Source: Chlamydiota bacterium (GTDB taxonomy: Bacteria > Chlamydiota > Chlamydiia > Chlamydiales > JAAKFQ01). From it: a stretch of 43,294 bases of DNA. The DNA lies in assembly GCA_011064725.1 (NCBI GenBank), contig JAAKFQ010000006.1, positions 1-43,294 of the forward strand, given 5' to 3'. Of the stretch, positions 7,147 through 15,686 are shown piece after piece (position 1 is the stretch's first letter; each line of letters begins with the position of its first letter). Under the pieces are notes generated by a model, which was given only the letters and a program-made list of their open reading frames with translations, was not told the origin of the DNA and did no database searches. The position numbers and the translations under genes are program-made.

Positions 7147-8871
7147 ATGTCTGTCAAAGACCTCTTTTCTTTTATCAAACTTTTGAAAAAAGAAAACGAG
7201 CTTGTCGAAATCAAAACATTGGTGGATCCCACTTTAGAAATTGCTGAAATTCATCGCAATGTAGCCAAACAAAATGGGCCAGCTCTTCTTTTCACTAAGG
7301 TGAAAAATTCTAAATTTCCTGTTGTGACTAACCTATTTGGATCTGAAAGAAGACTGGAGCTTGCTCTTCCTTTTGCCTTTGATACGTGGTCAGAAAATAT
7401 GCTTACGCTTTTACAAAAACCTTCTCTAAAATCTCTATTTTCTCATCGAAAACAGCTCTATCCTCTTTTCAAAATGGGCACAAAAAAACGCCTATTTGCT
7501 CCCGTATTGCAACAAAAAATTGATCCTGTAGATTTAGACCAGCTGCCCCTTTTAAAACTTTGGGAAGACGACGGTGGACATTTTTTAACGCTGCCTATAG
7601 TACATACACAATATGACAACATATCCAATCTAGGTATGTATAGAATGCAACGTTTTTCAAAAAACACAATGGGCCTGCACTGTCAAATTGGAAAAGGAGG
7701 CGGATTTCACTATCACAAATACGAAAAGCTCAACCAAAACATGCCTGTACATGTTTTTTTAGGCGGCCACCCAGCACTCATTCTTGCATCGATTATGCCT
7801 CTTCCTGAAAATGTTTCAGAGCTTATCTTTGCCTCTCTTTTGATGCAAAAAAAACTCAATGTGTATCGAAACACCCCTATTTTGTGTGATGCTGAATTCT
7901 GCTTGAAAGGATTTGTGCGTCCGAAGTTAAGAGAAATGGAAGGACCTTTTGGGGATCATTATGGATTTTATAGCCTAAAGCACCCTTACCCTGTTTTTGA
8001 ATGCACGCATATTTTTCACAAAAAAAATGCAATTTATCCTGCAACTGTTGTCGGTAAGCCTAGACAAGAAGACTTTTATATCGGTGTCTTGTTGCAAAAG
8101 CTATTAAAGCCACTTATCAAATTTGTGATGCCCAGCATTACTGATCTATACAGCTATCCAGAAACAGGATTCCATCCACTTGCTGCAGCTGTTGTCAAAG
8201 AACGTTATAAAAAGGAGGTCTACACAACAGCTTTTCGTATTTTAGGCGAAGGACAACTTTCATTGACAAAATGCTTGATTTTGATTGATGAGCCTTTAGA
8301 TCTTTCCAACTTTAAGGCCGTGTTAGAATATCTTTTAGCACGTATCAATTTCCATGAAGATCTCTTTATTTTTTCTAATGTGCCTTTGGACAGCCTGGAT
8401 TATAATACGCAAACACTCAACGTAGGTTCTAAGTTGGTGCTGTGCGGGCTTGGGAAACCTATCAGAACGCTCGAAACACATGAAAACCTTCCTAAATTCA
8501 TCAAAACAGCCAGCTTTTTTTGCAAAGGCTGCCTCGTTGTGGAAATCGAAAATGAGACTTCTCTAGAACATTTAAAACGTATACAAGCTTTTGTGATGAT
8601 CGTTGTTGTGGATAATGTCCAAGAAGCGTGCCAAAACCAAGAATCTTTTCTCTGGATCGTATTTTTACGCATTGACCCTGCAAAAGATGTGCACTTACCT
8701 ATTGAAAACACAAAACACCACAAACTGTACTACGCACCTCCTCTAATATTGGATGCGCGCTTAAAACCCCATCTTCCTAAAATTGTTGCATCCAACGCTG
8801 AAATTGAGCAAAAAGTCAAAGCAAACTGGGATCACTATTTTGAAAAACAAGAAACGCATTTGGGTCGCTAA
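7147..8871 (+). CDS. UbiD-family decarboxylase
   Basis: Members are decarboxylases that use prenylated FMN made by UbiX; bacterial ones act in ubiquinone or menaquinone synthesis. The 574-residue protein shows the family signatures NLGMYRMQRF followed by the conserved GLHCQIGKGG segment and the EMEGPFGDHYGFYS signature. The family's usual length is 480-500, so there is extra sequence, mainly at the C-terminus. Its ATG follows the rpmB stop directly. In chlamydiae menaquinone comes from the futalosine route, so a role in the late decarboxylation is the likely one; this is inference and other aromatic substrates cannot be excluded. Confidence 0.85.
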   Translation: MSVKDLFSFIKLLKKENELVEIKTLVDPTLEIAEIHRNVAKQNGPALLFTKVKNSKFPVVTNLFGSERRLELALPFAFDTWSENMLTLLQKPSLKSLFSHRKQLYPLFKMGTKKRLFAPVLQQKIDPVDLDQLPLLKLWEDDGGHFLTLPIVHTQYDNISNLGMYRMQRFSKNTMGLHCQIGKGGGFHYHKYEKLNQNMPVHVFLGGHPALILASIMPLPENVSELIFASLLMQKKLNVYRNTPILCDAEFCLKGFVRPKLREMEGPFGDHYGFYSLKHPYPVFECTHIFHKKNAIYPATVVGKPRQEDFYIGVLLQKLLKPLIKFVMPSITDLYSYPETGFHPLAAAVVKERYKKEVYTTAFRILGEGQLSLTKCLILIDEPLDLSNFKAVLEYLLARINFHEDLFIFSNVPLDSLDYNTQTLNVGSKLVLCGLGKPIRTLETHENLPKFIKTASFFCKGCLVVEIENETSLEHLKRIQAFVMIVVVDNVQEACQNQESFLWIVFLRIDPAKDVHLPIENTKHHKLYYAPPLILDARLKPHLPKIVASNAEIEQKVKANWDHYFEKQETHLGR

Positions 8872-9742
8872 ATTAAGCCTTCTTTTCATTTGTATTTTCT
8901 ACCTATTTTTTAAAAGTTTTTATGTTGCACTTCCACAAAAAAAAGCTCCCATTCAATTCTATCACAATGATTTTGCTCTTCTTTTTGCAAGAGCGATCAA
9001 ACAAGCAAAAACCGTTGTATTAACTTCATTTGGGCTCGATCAAACACTTAAATCCGTGCTTCAAAAAAAACCCTGCACGCTTTTTTTAGATGCTACACAA
9101 TCCAATACAATATTGAATAAAACGTCATTTTTTTTAAACCAAAGTGGATTTTTTCATCCCAAAATCCTTCTTTTGGATGATGCGCGTGTGTTGATTGGTA
9201 CTGCGAATTTAACCAAAAATTCGCTTTTTTTTGCTGCCAATTTTTGTGTAGGTCTCTATTCACCTCATTTGAATGCCAAACTCAAAGAAGCGCTATTCAC
9301 ACAACAAGCTTTGCACTACCAAGAGAATGCATTGGATTTTTTTTATAAAGCGCCAGATGCTCTTGAATTTCTTCTTCAATTTTTAGCTTCTACAAAAACA
9401 CATCTTAAAATTGCCATGTATACACTCACCCATCCCAAAATTATTGAATGTTTAATCGCGCTTAAAAACCGTGGCGTGTTTGTGGAAATTTTTCTAGATA
9501 AACATCCTGCCAACCGACCCACTATCGAAACGCTAAAAAAAGAAAAGATATGTGTCCATATGCGCACAAAACCAGGGATGCTGCACACAAAATTAGCAAT
9601 CAAAGATCACAAAGCTCTTTACATCGGTTCTGCAAATTGGACTCGTCGCGGCTTTTCAAAAAATCACGAAGTGCTCTTATTTTTACATCACTTAACAAAC
9701 TCTCAAAAAGATCAGGTGTTTATGCATTTCAAAATGCTATGA
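8840..9742 (+). CDS. Membrane-anchored phospholipase D-like protein
   Basis: The protein has an N-terminal membrane anchor (KLSLLFICIFYLFF) after a basic stretch, then two PLD-type half-domains. The first has HPKILLLDDARVLIGTANLT and the second HTKLAIKDHKALYIGSANWT, both HxK(x)4D-type motifs followed by G(S/T)AN; these form the shared active site. No ATG begins the frame. TTG at 8840 puts the basic residues right before the anchor and overlaps the upstream gene by only 32 bases; TTG at 8783 would overlap by 89. Similar proteins in chlamydiae are linked to lipid processing, and some PLD-like proteins are nucleases; the substrate is not deducible. It is followed by repeat copy C. Confidence 0.85.
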   Translation: MKNKKRIWVAKLSLLFICIFYLFFKSFYVALPQKKAPIQFYHNDFALLFARAIKQAKTVVLTSFGLDQTLKSVLQKKPCTLFLDATQSNTILNKTSFFLNQSGFFHPKILLLDDARVLIGTANLTKNSLFFAANFCVGLYSPHLNAKLKEALFTQQALHYQENALDFFYKAPDALEFLLQFLASTKTHLKIAMYTLTHPKIIECLIALKNRGVFVEIFLDKHPANRPTIETLKKEKICVHMRTKPGMLHTKLAIKDHKALYIGSANWTRRGFSKNHEVLLFLHHLTNSQKDQVFMHFKML

Positions 9743-9750
9743 TTTCTATT

Positions 9751-9915
9751 TACTGACCTTACGCTACCCACTTCCGTTTATATGAGGGCTACAAGGAACA
9801 ATCTACGGCGTCTGACTTCTCATTCAACTCTCATGGAGTTGAATTTCTTAAGCTACCTTGTATCTTGTTTCTTTCGCTCCTCCTCTAAACGGAATTTACT
9901 GCGTAACATCAGTTA
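9751..9915 (-). repeat. ~163-bp palindromic repeat, copy C
   Basis: The edges are TACTGACCTTACGC (9751) and ACTGCGTAACATCAGTTA (to 9915). It has the hairpin ATTCAACTC-TCATG-GAGTTGAAT and, on the minus strand, the GATACAAG block and GTAGATTGTTCCTTGTAGCC. It lies between the convergent phospholipase-like gene and the cation exporter gene. The TAA stop of the latter is the outermost TAA of the right edge. Confidence 0.9.
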
Positions 9916-10782
9916 TTTATGACAATCGAAACAATGTTTGGGATCAAAATCTCCTGTTGTTTCGATTTGAATGGTGGTGTGTTCGATGCGAAATTGTTCT
10001 TTTAAAATTATGTTTGCTTCATTCAAAATATGTTTTTTTCCGACCAAATGACAACTCAGTGCATACAAACGCTGATCAATGGCCCATACATGTAAGTCAT
10101 GCACCTCATCGACTCCTTTGATTTCTTGAAGTGCAAGTTTGATTTGTGCAAGATTAATATCTTTAGGTACAGCTTCTAATAAAATCAGCGCTCCTTCTTT
10201 GATAATGTGGTAGGCTGAGCGAAAAATAATGACAGAAATGATCACTGTCATAATCGGATCACATACATACCATTTAAATGCCCAAATTAACGCTCCTGCA
10301 ATTAACACTCCAAAAGATCCTAATAAATCCCCTACCACGTGCAAATAAGCTGCTTTAATATTTAAGTCCTCTTTTCCGTGACGCAGCAAATAAAGCATGA
10401 AAAAATTTGCAATAAGTCCAATGAAAGCAACAACAAAGACGATTTTGCCATTCACCACTTCTTGATTGTAAAATCGATCAATGGACTCGATAATCAAAAA
10501 ACAGATCAAGACAAGTAAAAAAGCACTATTGATCATTGCGCCAAACACTTCTGATCTTTTGTATCCGAAGCTCATTTTTTCATTCGGACTTCTTTTTGCA
10601 ATATGGAGAGCAAAAATAGAGATTAAAAAAGCACCGACATCAGTAAAAAGATGCAATCCATCTGAAATCAAAGCCAAACTATGTGCAAAAAATCCAAAAC
10701 CTATTTCCACGCACATGAAAATAAAGGCCACAACTAAAGAGACCGAAAGAGCTTTGGATTTTTGCGCGTGATCTAAATGCAT
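9913..10782 (-). CDS. Cation diffusion facilitator, zinc-exporter type
   Basis: The family exports divalent metals in exchange for protons. The 289-residue protein has six membrane helices. The metal site is visible as HLFTD (HxxxD) in helix 2, within ISDGLHLFTDVGAF, and as HVVGD (HxxxD) in helix 5. His/Asp pairs at both places are typical of zinc-selective members such as ZitB. The cytoplasmic C-terminal domain carries HDLHVW, a standard dimerisation and metal-sensing segment, and ends in a His/Cys-rich tail (HCFDCHK). ATG at 10782 is chosen over an upstream TTG at 10845. The stop TAA lies within the end of repeat copy C. Confidence 0.9.
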   Translation of the reverse strand: MHLDHAQKSKALSVSLVVAFIFMCVEIGFGFFAHSLALISDGLHLFTDVGAFLISIFALHIAKRSPNEKMSFGYKRSEVFGAMINSAFLLVLICFLIIESIDRFYNQEVVNGKIVFVVAFIGLIANFFMLYLLRHGKEDLNIKAAYLHVVGDLLGSFGVLIAGALIWAFKWYVCDPIMTVIISVIIFRSAYHIIKEGALILLEAVPKDINLAQIKLALQEIKGVDEVHDLHVWAIDQRLYALSCHLVGKKHILNEANIILKEQFRIEHTTIQIETTGDFDPKHCFDCHK

Positions 10783-10788
10783 ACGTAT

Positions 10789-10808
10789 TTTTTTTTGTAC
10801 AAAAAAAA
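10789..10808. promoter_or_regulatory. Perfect 20-bp AT-rich palindrome between divergent genes
   Basis: TTTTTTTTGTACAAAAAAAA is a perfect palindrome, followed by a half-similar TTTTTTTGTACAA at 10810-10822. It fills most of the 52-base gap between the divergent cation exporter and the small membrane protein gene. It is placed where an operator for a metal-responsive repressor would be, but it may simply be poly-A/T promoter DNA. Confidence 0.45.
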
Positions 10809-10834
10809 CTTTTTTTGTACAATCCTTAAATATT

Positions 10835-11179
10835 ATGACTGTCAATAAACTACTCCACGAATGTGCGCTTCCTTTAACAGGATGGTTGACGACACGTTTT
10901 TTCGCAAAACGTTACAATCCTTTATTTGGATCTGTTTTTTGTGCCTTTGCACTTTATCGAACAGCTTTTCATTTTTATCTTCCTACTAAACCATTGAATG
11001 CAAAGGTTCTTAAAAATCCAACCTATCGTAAGGGCATTACTTGGGGGTTTGTTGTGACTTGTCTAGGCGCGCTTTATTTGGCACCTAAATCTCCGTATTT
11101 AGGCTATGCCGCTGGTAGTATTTTGGGTATTTTAGCTGCAATCAAGTATCCTGATACACAAGCAAAAAAAGCCACTTGA
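10835..11179 (+). CDS. Small membrane protein, unknown
   Basis: A 114-residue protein starting with ATG at 10835. It has about three hydrophobic segments (about 30-47, 68-84, 88-104) and a short lysine-rich tail. I recognise no family. It lies 31 bases upstream of marC on the same strand and is divergent from the cation exporter. Confidence 0.7.
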   Translation: MTVNKLLHECALPLTGWLTTRFFAKRYNPLFGSVFCAFALYRTAFHFYLPTKPLNAKVLKNPTYRKGITWGFVVTCLGALYLAPKSPYLGYAAGSILGILAAIKYPDTQAKKAT

Positions 11180-11210
11180 AAAACTGTATTTATTTTGTTA
11201 CACTGACCTT

Positions 11211-11798
11211 ATGTCGATCGTAGCTCTTTCTTTGACCTTTTTTCTTTTAATGGATTCTTTTGGTAATATTCCTATCTATTTATCCGTTTTAAAACCCTAT
11301 CCTGCACATCGCCAACATGTCATCATCATACGCGAAATGCTTATTGCGCTTGTGATCATTTTAATTTTTCAATTTTTAGGAGAACAAGCCTTAGAAGCTC
11401 TCAAAATTTCACATGCTGCAATTCATATTGCTGGTGCTGTGATTCTTTTTTTAATTGCCGTCGATATGATTTTTTCTAAACCAACAAAGACAAAATACAA
11501 GCAGCAAGAGGAACCCTTGATTGTCCCTCTTGCGGTTCCCTTAGTGGCAGGTCCAGCTATTTTAGCTTCTGTGATCGTCTTTAGCCAAAAAGAGAATAAC
11601 GTATTTTTTGTCTCGATGGCGCTTTTAATTGCCTGGTCTTTAACGGCCCTTGTCTTATTTTGTTCCACTTATATCCAAAAAGTACTCGGGAATCGTGTGA
11701 TTCTTGCGATTGAAAAGATGATGGGACTTGTGTTAACGCTCTTTGCTGTACAAATGTGTATGGATGGAATCACTATTTTTATCCAGGAAATGCCATGA
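11211..11798 (+). CDS. MarC/YhgN family integral membrane protein
   Basis: A 195-residue protein with about six membrane helices and the family pattern: MDSFGNIPIYLSVLK at the N-terminus, HIAGAVILFLIAVDMI in helix 3, and PLAVPLVAGPAILASVI in the middle. The family's function is unsettled despite the multiple-antibiotic-resistance name. Its TGA stop overlaps the map start codon (ATGA), indicating translational coupling. Confidence 0.9.
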   Translation: MSIVALSLTFFLLMDSFGNIPIYLSVLKPYPAHRQHVIIIREMLIALVIILIFQFLGEQALEALKISHAAIHIAGAVILFLIAVDMIFSKPTKTKYKQQEEPLIVPLAVPLVAGPAILASVIVFSQKENNVFFVSMALLIAWSLTALVLFCSTYIQKVLGNRVILAIEKMMGLVLTLFAVQMCMDGITIFIQEMP

Positions 11799-12691
11799 TT
11801 GGAAGAAATGACTTATGCTTTTGTGGAAGTGGGAAAAAATGGAAAAAATGTCATTATCCTCAAACAATTTCTGAAGAAAATCAACTCTTAAAAAATACCT
11901 ATCTACAAAAGTACAATATTTTAATTAAAGATAGTGAGCAGATCGAAAAAATCAAAAAAGCATGCATGCTTTGCAGCAAGGTATTAGATCTTGTATGCCA
12001 AATGGCTAAAGCTGGCACAACAACAAAAGAACTTGACCTTTTTGTGAAAACGGAATTTGAAAAACAGGGTGCTATATCCGCAGCTTATCATTATGGCTCG
12101 CCTCCTTTTCCTGCAAATATTTGCACCTCTTTAAATGAAGTGATCTGCCATGGCATTCCAGATGAAACTCCTTTAAAAGAAGGAGACATTTTCAATCTTG
12201 ATGTCGCTTGCATTTTGGATGGATACTTTGGAGATTGCTCTAAAATGGTGTGTGTTGGCAAGGTGGATGCAAATAAAAAAAGAGTTGTCGAATGCGCCTA
12301 TTTTTCGCTTATGGAAGCAATCAAAACTGTTCAGCCTAAAAGCAAAATCCATGAAATTGGAGATGCCATCGAGTCTGTTGCCAAAGAGTACAAATGCTCG
12401 GTTGTCTATCAATTTGTCGGTCATGGCGTGGGTATACAATTCCATGAAGGACCTGAAGTGCCCCACCATGCTAATAAAAGTATCATCGAGTGCGTCCCTG
12501 GCATGATTTTTACCATTGAGCCCATGATCAATCTTGGAAAAAAGGAAGGCGAAATCGATCCTATCAACCATTGGACCGTGCGCACTGTCGATAGGCTCGC
12601 CTCTGCTCAATATGAGCATACACTGCTTGTCACAGACACAGGCTGCGAGATTCTCACCCCGTGGGAAAAGCCCGATTTTGCTCAAAACTGA
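11795..12691 (+). CDS. map: Methionine aminopeptidase type I with N-terminal SEC-C zinc motif
   Basis: This enzyme removes the initiator methionine from new proteins. The 298-residue protein begins with a SEC-C motif (C8-x-C10...C19-H20 in RNDLCFCGSGKKWKKCH), found in chlamydial and some other MAPs and thought to help ribosome association. The pita-bread domain shows the metal ligands: two Asp (LDVACILDGYFGDCSK), His in GHGVGIQFHEGPEVPHH, Glu in TIEPMI and the last Glu in EHTLLV. ATG at 11795 overlaps the marC stop and has AGGAAA upstream; a GTG at 11756 is rejected. The TGA stop is the TGA within the AACTGATG edge of repeat copy D. Confidence 0.96.
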   Translation: MIGRNDLCFCGSGKKWKKCHYPQTISEENQLLKNTYLQKYNILIKDSEQIEKIKKACMLCSKVLDLVCQMAKAGTTTKELDLFVKTEFEKQGAISAAYHYGSPPFPANICTSLNEVICHGIPDETPLKEGDIFNLDVACILDGYFGDCSKMVCVGKVDANKKRVVECAYFSLMEAIKTVQPKSKIHEIGDAIESVAKEYKCSVVYQFVGHGVGIQFHEGPEVPHHANKSIIECVPGMIFTIEPMINLGKKEGEIDPINHWTVRTVDRLASAQYEHTLLVTDTGCEILTPWEKPDFAQN

Positions 12692-12846
12692 TGTTGCGCA
12701 CTAAATCCAATTTAGAGGGAGAGCGAAAAGAGAGAGATACAAGTACGTCTGACAAACACAACTCCAAAGAGTTGTGTGAGGAGGAATACGAAGTAGATCA
12801 CTCTTTGCAGTCTTCCTATAAAGGAGTTGGTGCGTAACAGCAGTTT
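12685..12846 (+). repeat. ~163-bp palindromic repeat, copy D
   Basis: The edges AAACTGATGTTGCGCA and TGCGTAACAGCAGTTT are near-perfect inverted repeats. Inside are GAGATACAAG, the hairpin CACAACTC-CAAA-GAGTTGTG and GTAGATCACTCTTTGCAG. It fills the gap between convergent map and the coiled-coil protein gene; both stop codons fall at its edges. Confidence 0.9.
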
Positions 12847-13804
12847 AGGATTCGAAAAGTTGTGATATAATATCTAGAAGGTGCTCTTCTTGAGTTTGCA
12901 TCCATTCTAATTGCGTGTAAGTATCTAGAAGTTGTTGCTGGAGTTTGAGCACATTTTTGGGATCTTTGAGTTCTTGATCACTTCTTTCACGCTTTAAGCT
13001 TTCCATCTCTAATTGAGAGGCAAAAAGATCTTTGCGGATTTGTGAAAGTTGAAAATTCTTTTCTTCAAATTGATCTTTGAGCTGGTCGTAGCGCGCCGCT
13101 TTTCTTCTTAAAAGCACCACCTCTTGGACATCATCACTTGTCGTTTCTTCAAAATTCTTGATTCTTTCTTTGAGCTCATCCAATTCTCTAAGCTGCATTT
13201 CCATCTGTTCGACTTTCTCTTTCTTTTCTTTGAGCTCATCGAGAAATTGTTGTGGGGGATGCTCTTGCAGCTCTTCAATAAGCGCTTCAAAATTTGTAAT
13301 TTTCTTTTGCAGCTCGCCTTTTTCCGTTTGTTCTTTTTGCAATTGCACGCGTGTGAGTGCCACAAGCTTTTTAAAACTCATTTCTTGTTCTTCTTGACGC
13401 TGTTCTTCTAGCACTTGTTTAAAGGGCACAGGTCCCTGTTTTTGAACGGTGTATTCCGAATTGTTATTTTCTTGGACCCCTTTGAGCAAAGCCTTTAGCT
13501 CATCAAAGCTAAGCGTTGTCACAATAAGCCCTGTTGCAAATGCTCCAAATAAAAAGAGCGGAAACTCAAATTTGAAAGAAAAAAACACTTGAGAAAGAAG
13601 TAAAAGACCAAGGCCAATTCCAAGACCTGTTTTGGAAAAAAGCCAGGTTAAAAATAGACACACCAAAAGGATAAAACTAAAAAAGAGTGCTTCTTTTTCA
13701 TGTTGCATTGCCACAACAACTAAAGGAAGCAGAGTTAAAATGGGTCCTAAAAAAGCATAAAAAATGCTCCAGGAGGGGTTTGAAACAATACTTTTTTCTT
13801 GCAT
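12845..13804 (-). CDS. Membrane-anchored coiled-coil protein, unknown
   Basis: The 319-residue protein has four closely packed hydrophobic segments in its first 100 residues (about 13-33, 39-56, 60-78, 81-98), then about 190 residues of heptad-rich, Glu/Lys/Gln/Leu-rich coiled coil (about 125-315). ATG at 13804. An N-terminal membrane hairpin set with a long cytoplasmic coiled coil resembles some chlamydial inclusion-membrane and envelope proteins in outline only. I do not recognise a family. The stop TAA lies in the edge of repeat copy D. Confidence 0.8.
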   Translation of the reverse strand: MQEKSIVSNPSWSIFYAFLGPILTLLPLVVVAMQHEKEALFFSFILLVCLFLTWLFSKTGLGIGLGLLLLSQVFFSFKFEFPLFLFGAFATGLIVTTLSFDELKALLKGVQENNNSEYTVQKQGPVPFKQVLEEQRQEEQEMSFKKLVALTRVQLQKEQTEKGELQKKITNFEALIEELQEHPPQQFLDELKEKKEKVEQMEMQLRELDELKERIKNFEETTSDDVQEVVLLRRKAARYDQLKDQFEEKNFQLSQIRKDLFASQLEMESLKRERSDQELKDPKNVLKLQQQLLDTYTQLEWMQTQEEHLLDIISQLFES

Positions 13805-13816
13805 AAGCTTAGTTTT

Positions 13817-13831
13817 TAACTGATGTTACGC
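13817..13831. repeat. Solo terminal repeat of the 163-bp family
   Basis: TAACTGATGTTACGC matches the family edge exactly, but no body or partner edge follows. It sits in the 33-base gap between the coiled-coil protein gene and the M20 peptidase gene, six bases from the peptidase stop codon. Confidence 0.65.
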
Positions 13832-13837
13832 GGTTTT

Positions 13838-15232
13838 TTAAGTTTTTTGGCCAAGTTTTTGTAAAATTCTTACTATTGTCAAAAAGCCTTTTTCAAACCG
13901 TGAAAGCGCAAAACTTTCATTAGGTGCGTGGATGTTGTCCTCCGGGAGTCCAAATCCCATCATCACTACATCACCTGAGCTGGCCTTCTGCAATGCCTTG
14001 GTTATCCCCACTGTGCCACCACTCATAACATATTTGCAAGGGTTTTTGAAAACCTCTTCTAAACTCTCAGAAACAGTCTTTAAAATCGGCGCATCTGCAT
14101 TGGCTCTTACCCCTTCAACAGCATCTTGCAACTCCACATTAACCGTGATGCCTCTGGGTGCATGCTTTTCCAAATGCGTTTGAATCTGTTGTTGGACTTT
14201 TTTAGGATCCTGCCCATCAATTAAACGGCAGGAAATTTTCGCATATGCTTTTGCAGGGATTACAGTTTTGATCCCAGGCCCAGTGTAGCCTCCATAAATA
14301 CCGTTGACTTCTATTGTAGGACGCAACCAGTTGCGTATAGCTGGTGGAAAGGCGATCTCTCCTCCCACAGCCTTTGCATCAAACATCTTTTCATATTCTT
14401 TTTCATCAAACTGAAGATCGAGCATGGCTTTTTCTTTTTCGCTAGGCTCTGATACACCCTCATAAAATCCTTCAACAAGGATTTTCCCAGATTTTGGATC
14501 ACGTAAAGTAGACAATAGTTCTACAAGACCATGGATGGGATTAAACACCATTCCTCCATGCATGCCGCTGTGAAGATCGATTTTAGATCCTATGCATTCT
14601 ACATTGAGGGCGCACAGTCCTCTCAAACCCAATGTAATGCAAGGCACATCTTCTGAAACTAGATCCAAATCGACCACCAATAGCGCATCGCATTTAAGGG
14701 CTTCTTTTCTGCTTTCTAAAATCGCGATGGTGTTGGGCGATCCCATCTCCTCCTCTCCCTCAATGATCATTTTGACATTCACTCCAAGTTCACCAAATTC
14801 CGTCATCATGAATTTAAGTGCAGAGAGCATCAGGGCCAATTGCCCTTTATTGTCGAGCGCTCCTCTTGCATAAATTTTGCCATTTTTTTCTATGGGCTCA
14901 AAGGGATCTGAGAGCCATTCGTCGATAGGATCGACAGGCTGCACATCATAGTGTCCATACAACAAAACTGTGGGCTTATCTTTTCCTGCACTTAAATTTT
15001 GCGCAAAAATCGCAGCATGTCCATCAGTTTCCCATTCTTCAACAGAAAACTGAATATTTTTGAAATAATCTATTAAAAAAACGCGCGCTTTGGCAAGTTC
15101 TGTTTCATATTTAGCATCTGTAGAAATGGTTTGAAACCGAAGCAAATCTTTATAATCTTGTAAAAATTCTTCTCTATGCTTTTTAAATGCCTGTTGAAAA
15201 AATGTAACATCATACTCCATCTGTTCCTCCAT
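13838..15232 (-). CDS. M20 family metallopeptidase (CNDP/DapE-like)
   Basis: A zinc-dependent di- or tripeptidase or deacylase of 464 residues. Metal and catalytic residues are present: H94 and D96 in GHYDVQP, D127 in ARGALDNKGQ, the EE pair in EGEEEMGS (about 160-161), an Asp near 188 and the final His in NIHAPNES. The lid/dimerisation domain sits between about 200 and 370 (HSGMHGGMV, GGYTGPGIKTVIPAKA). AGGAGG six bases before the ATG at 15232 supports the start. The precise substrate is not deducible; peptide scavenging or turnover is likely. Confidence 0.9.
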   Translation of the reverse strand: MEEQMEYDVTFFQQAFKKHREEFLQDYKDLLRFQTISTDAKYETELAKARVFLIDYFKNIQFSVEEWETDGHAAIFAQNLSAGKDKPTVLLYGHYDVQPVDPIDEWLSDPFEPIEKNGKIYARGALDNKGQLALMLSALKFMMTEFGELGVNVKMIIEGEEEMGSPNTIAILESRKEALKCDALLVVDLDLVSEDVPCITLGLRGLCALNVECIGSKIDLHSGMHGGMVFNPIHGLVELLSTLRDPKSGKILVEGFYEGVSEPSEKEKAMLDLQFDEKEYEKMFDAKAVGGEIAFPPAIRNWLRPTIEVNGIYGGYTGPGIKTVIPAKAYAKISCRLIDGQDPKKVQQQIQTHLEKHAPRGITVNVELQDAVEGVRANADAPILKTVSESLEEVFKNPCKYVMSGGTVGITKALQKASSGDVVMMGFGLPEDNIHAPNESFALSRFEKGFLTIVRILQKLGQKT

Positions 15233-15322
15233 AGATTTCCTCCTTTTTTACCATATTCACTTTAAATAAGCGTAACCCAAAATACTGTTTAGCAAAGTAT
15301 ATACTAGTTCGAGAAAATATGA

Positions 15323-15598
15323 CTAGTTTTTTCGGAAAAATTGACTGGCATTTTCAACTAAATAGGCGACAAGATCTTCATTCCCCTCGTAAGTCATTTC
15401 TACTTCCATATCTCCATCTTCACTAGGATCAGAACAGGTAATGTGTACATAACATGCCTGTTTTTTTTTAGGTTTCTCTGAAGGGATTTCCTGTCTTTTA
15501 AAAATTTTTTTAAAACTCGTGAAAAAGTTTTCTTTTTTGGACTCAGTAGCAATGGATTTGAAAGGAAAAATCTTAGGCGGTTTTGTCGAACTCTTCAT
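15323..15598 (-). CDS. Small unknown protein with acidic C-terminus
   Basis: A 91-residue ORF with ATG at 15598. The N-terminal half is basic (many Lys, Phe), the C-terminal half acidic (DPSEDGDMEVEMTYEGNEDL). No signal or membrane segment and no recognised family. It is read in the same direction as the M20 peptidase and 90 bases upstream of it. The stop TAG lies within an ACTAGT sequence that recurs 18 bases further on. Coding status rests on length and absence of a competing ORF. Confidence 0.55.
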   Translation of the reverse strand: MKSSTKPPKIFPFKSIATESKKENFFTSFKKIFKRQEIPSEKPKKKQACYVHITCSDPSEDGDMEVEMTYEGNEDLVAYLVENASQFFRKN

Positions 15599-15686
15599 AA
15601 GTGTTTTTCATCATCTCTTTTTTTTCCAATTTAATCAAACAAAAATCACCATTGTGGTAGAATGCAATGAAAAAAAGGAGGCTTTT

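Noticed and set aside
9858-10121. ORF of 87 codons on the plus strand
   Set aside because: It consists of repeat copy C and antisense of the cation exporter; no coding signature.
10783-10845. TTG extension of the cation exporter
   Set aside because: It would translate the poly-A/T palindrome and overlap the divergent gene; ATG 10782 is a better start.
12173-12685. ORF of 170 codons antisense to map
   Set aside because: Shadow frame of a clearly conserved gene with a complete active site.
15265-15300. GCGTAAC followed by CTGTTTAGC as a possible repeat scar
   Set aside because: Only seven to nine bases agree with the family and in the wrong spacing; likely chance.
15519-15686. Upstream extension of HtpX by 56 codons
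   Set aside because: AAGGAGG before ATG 15687 and the position of the first membrane helix fix the start; the extension lies antisense to the small 15323-15598 ORF.
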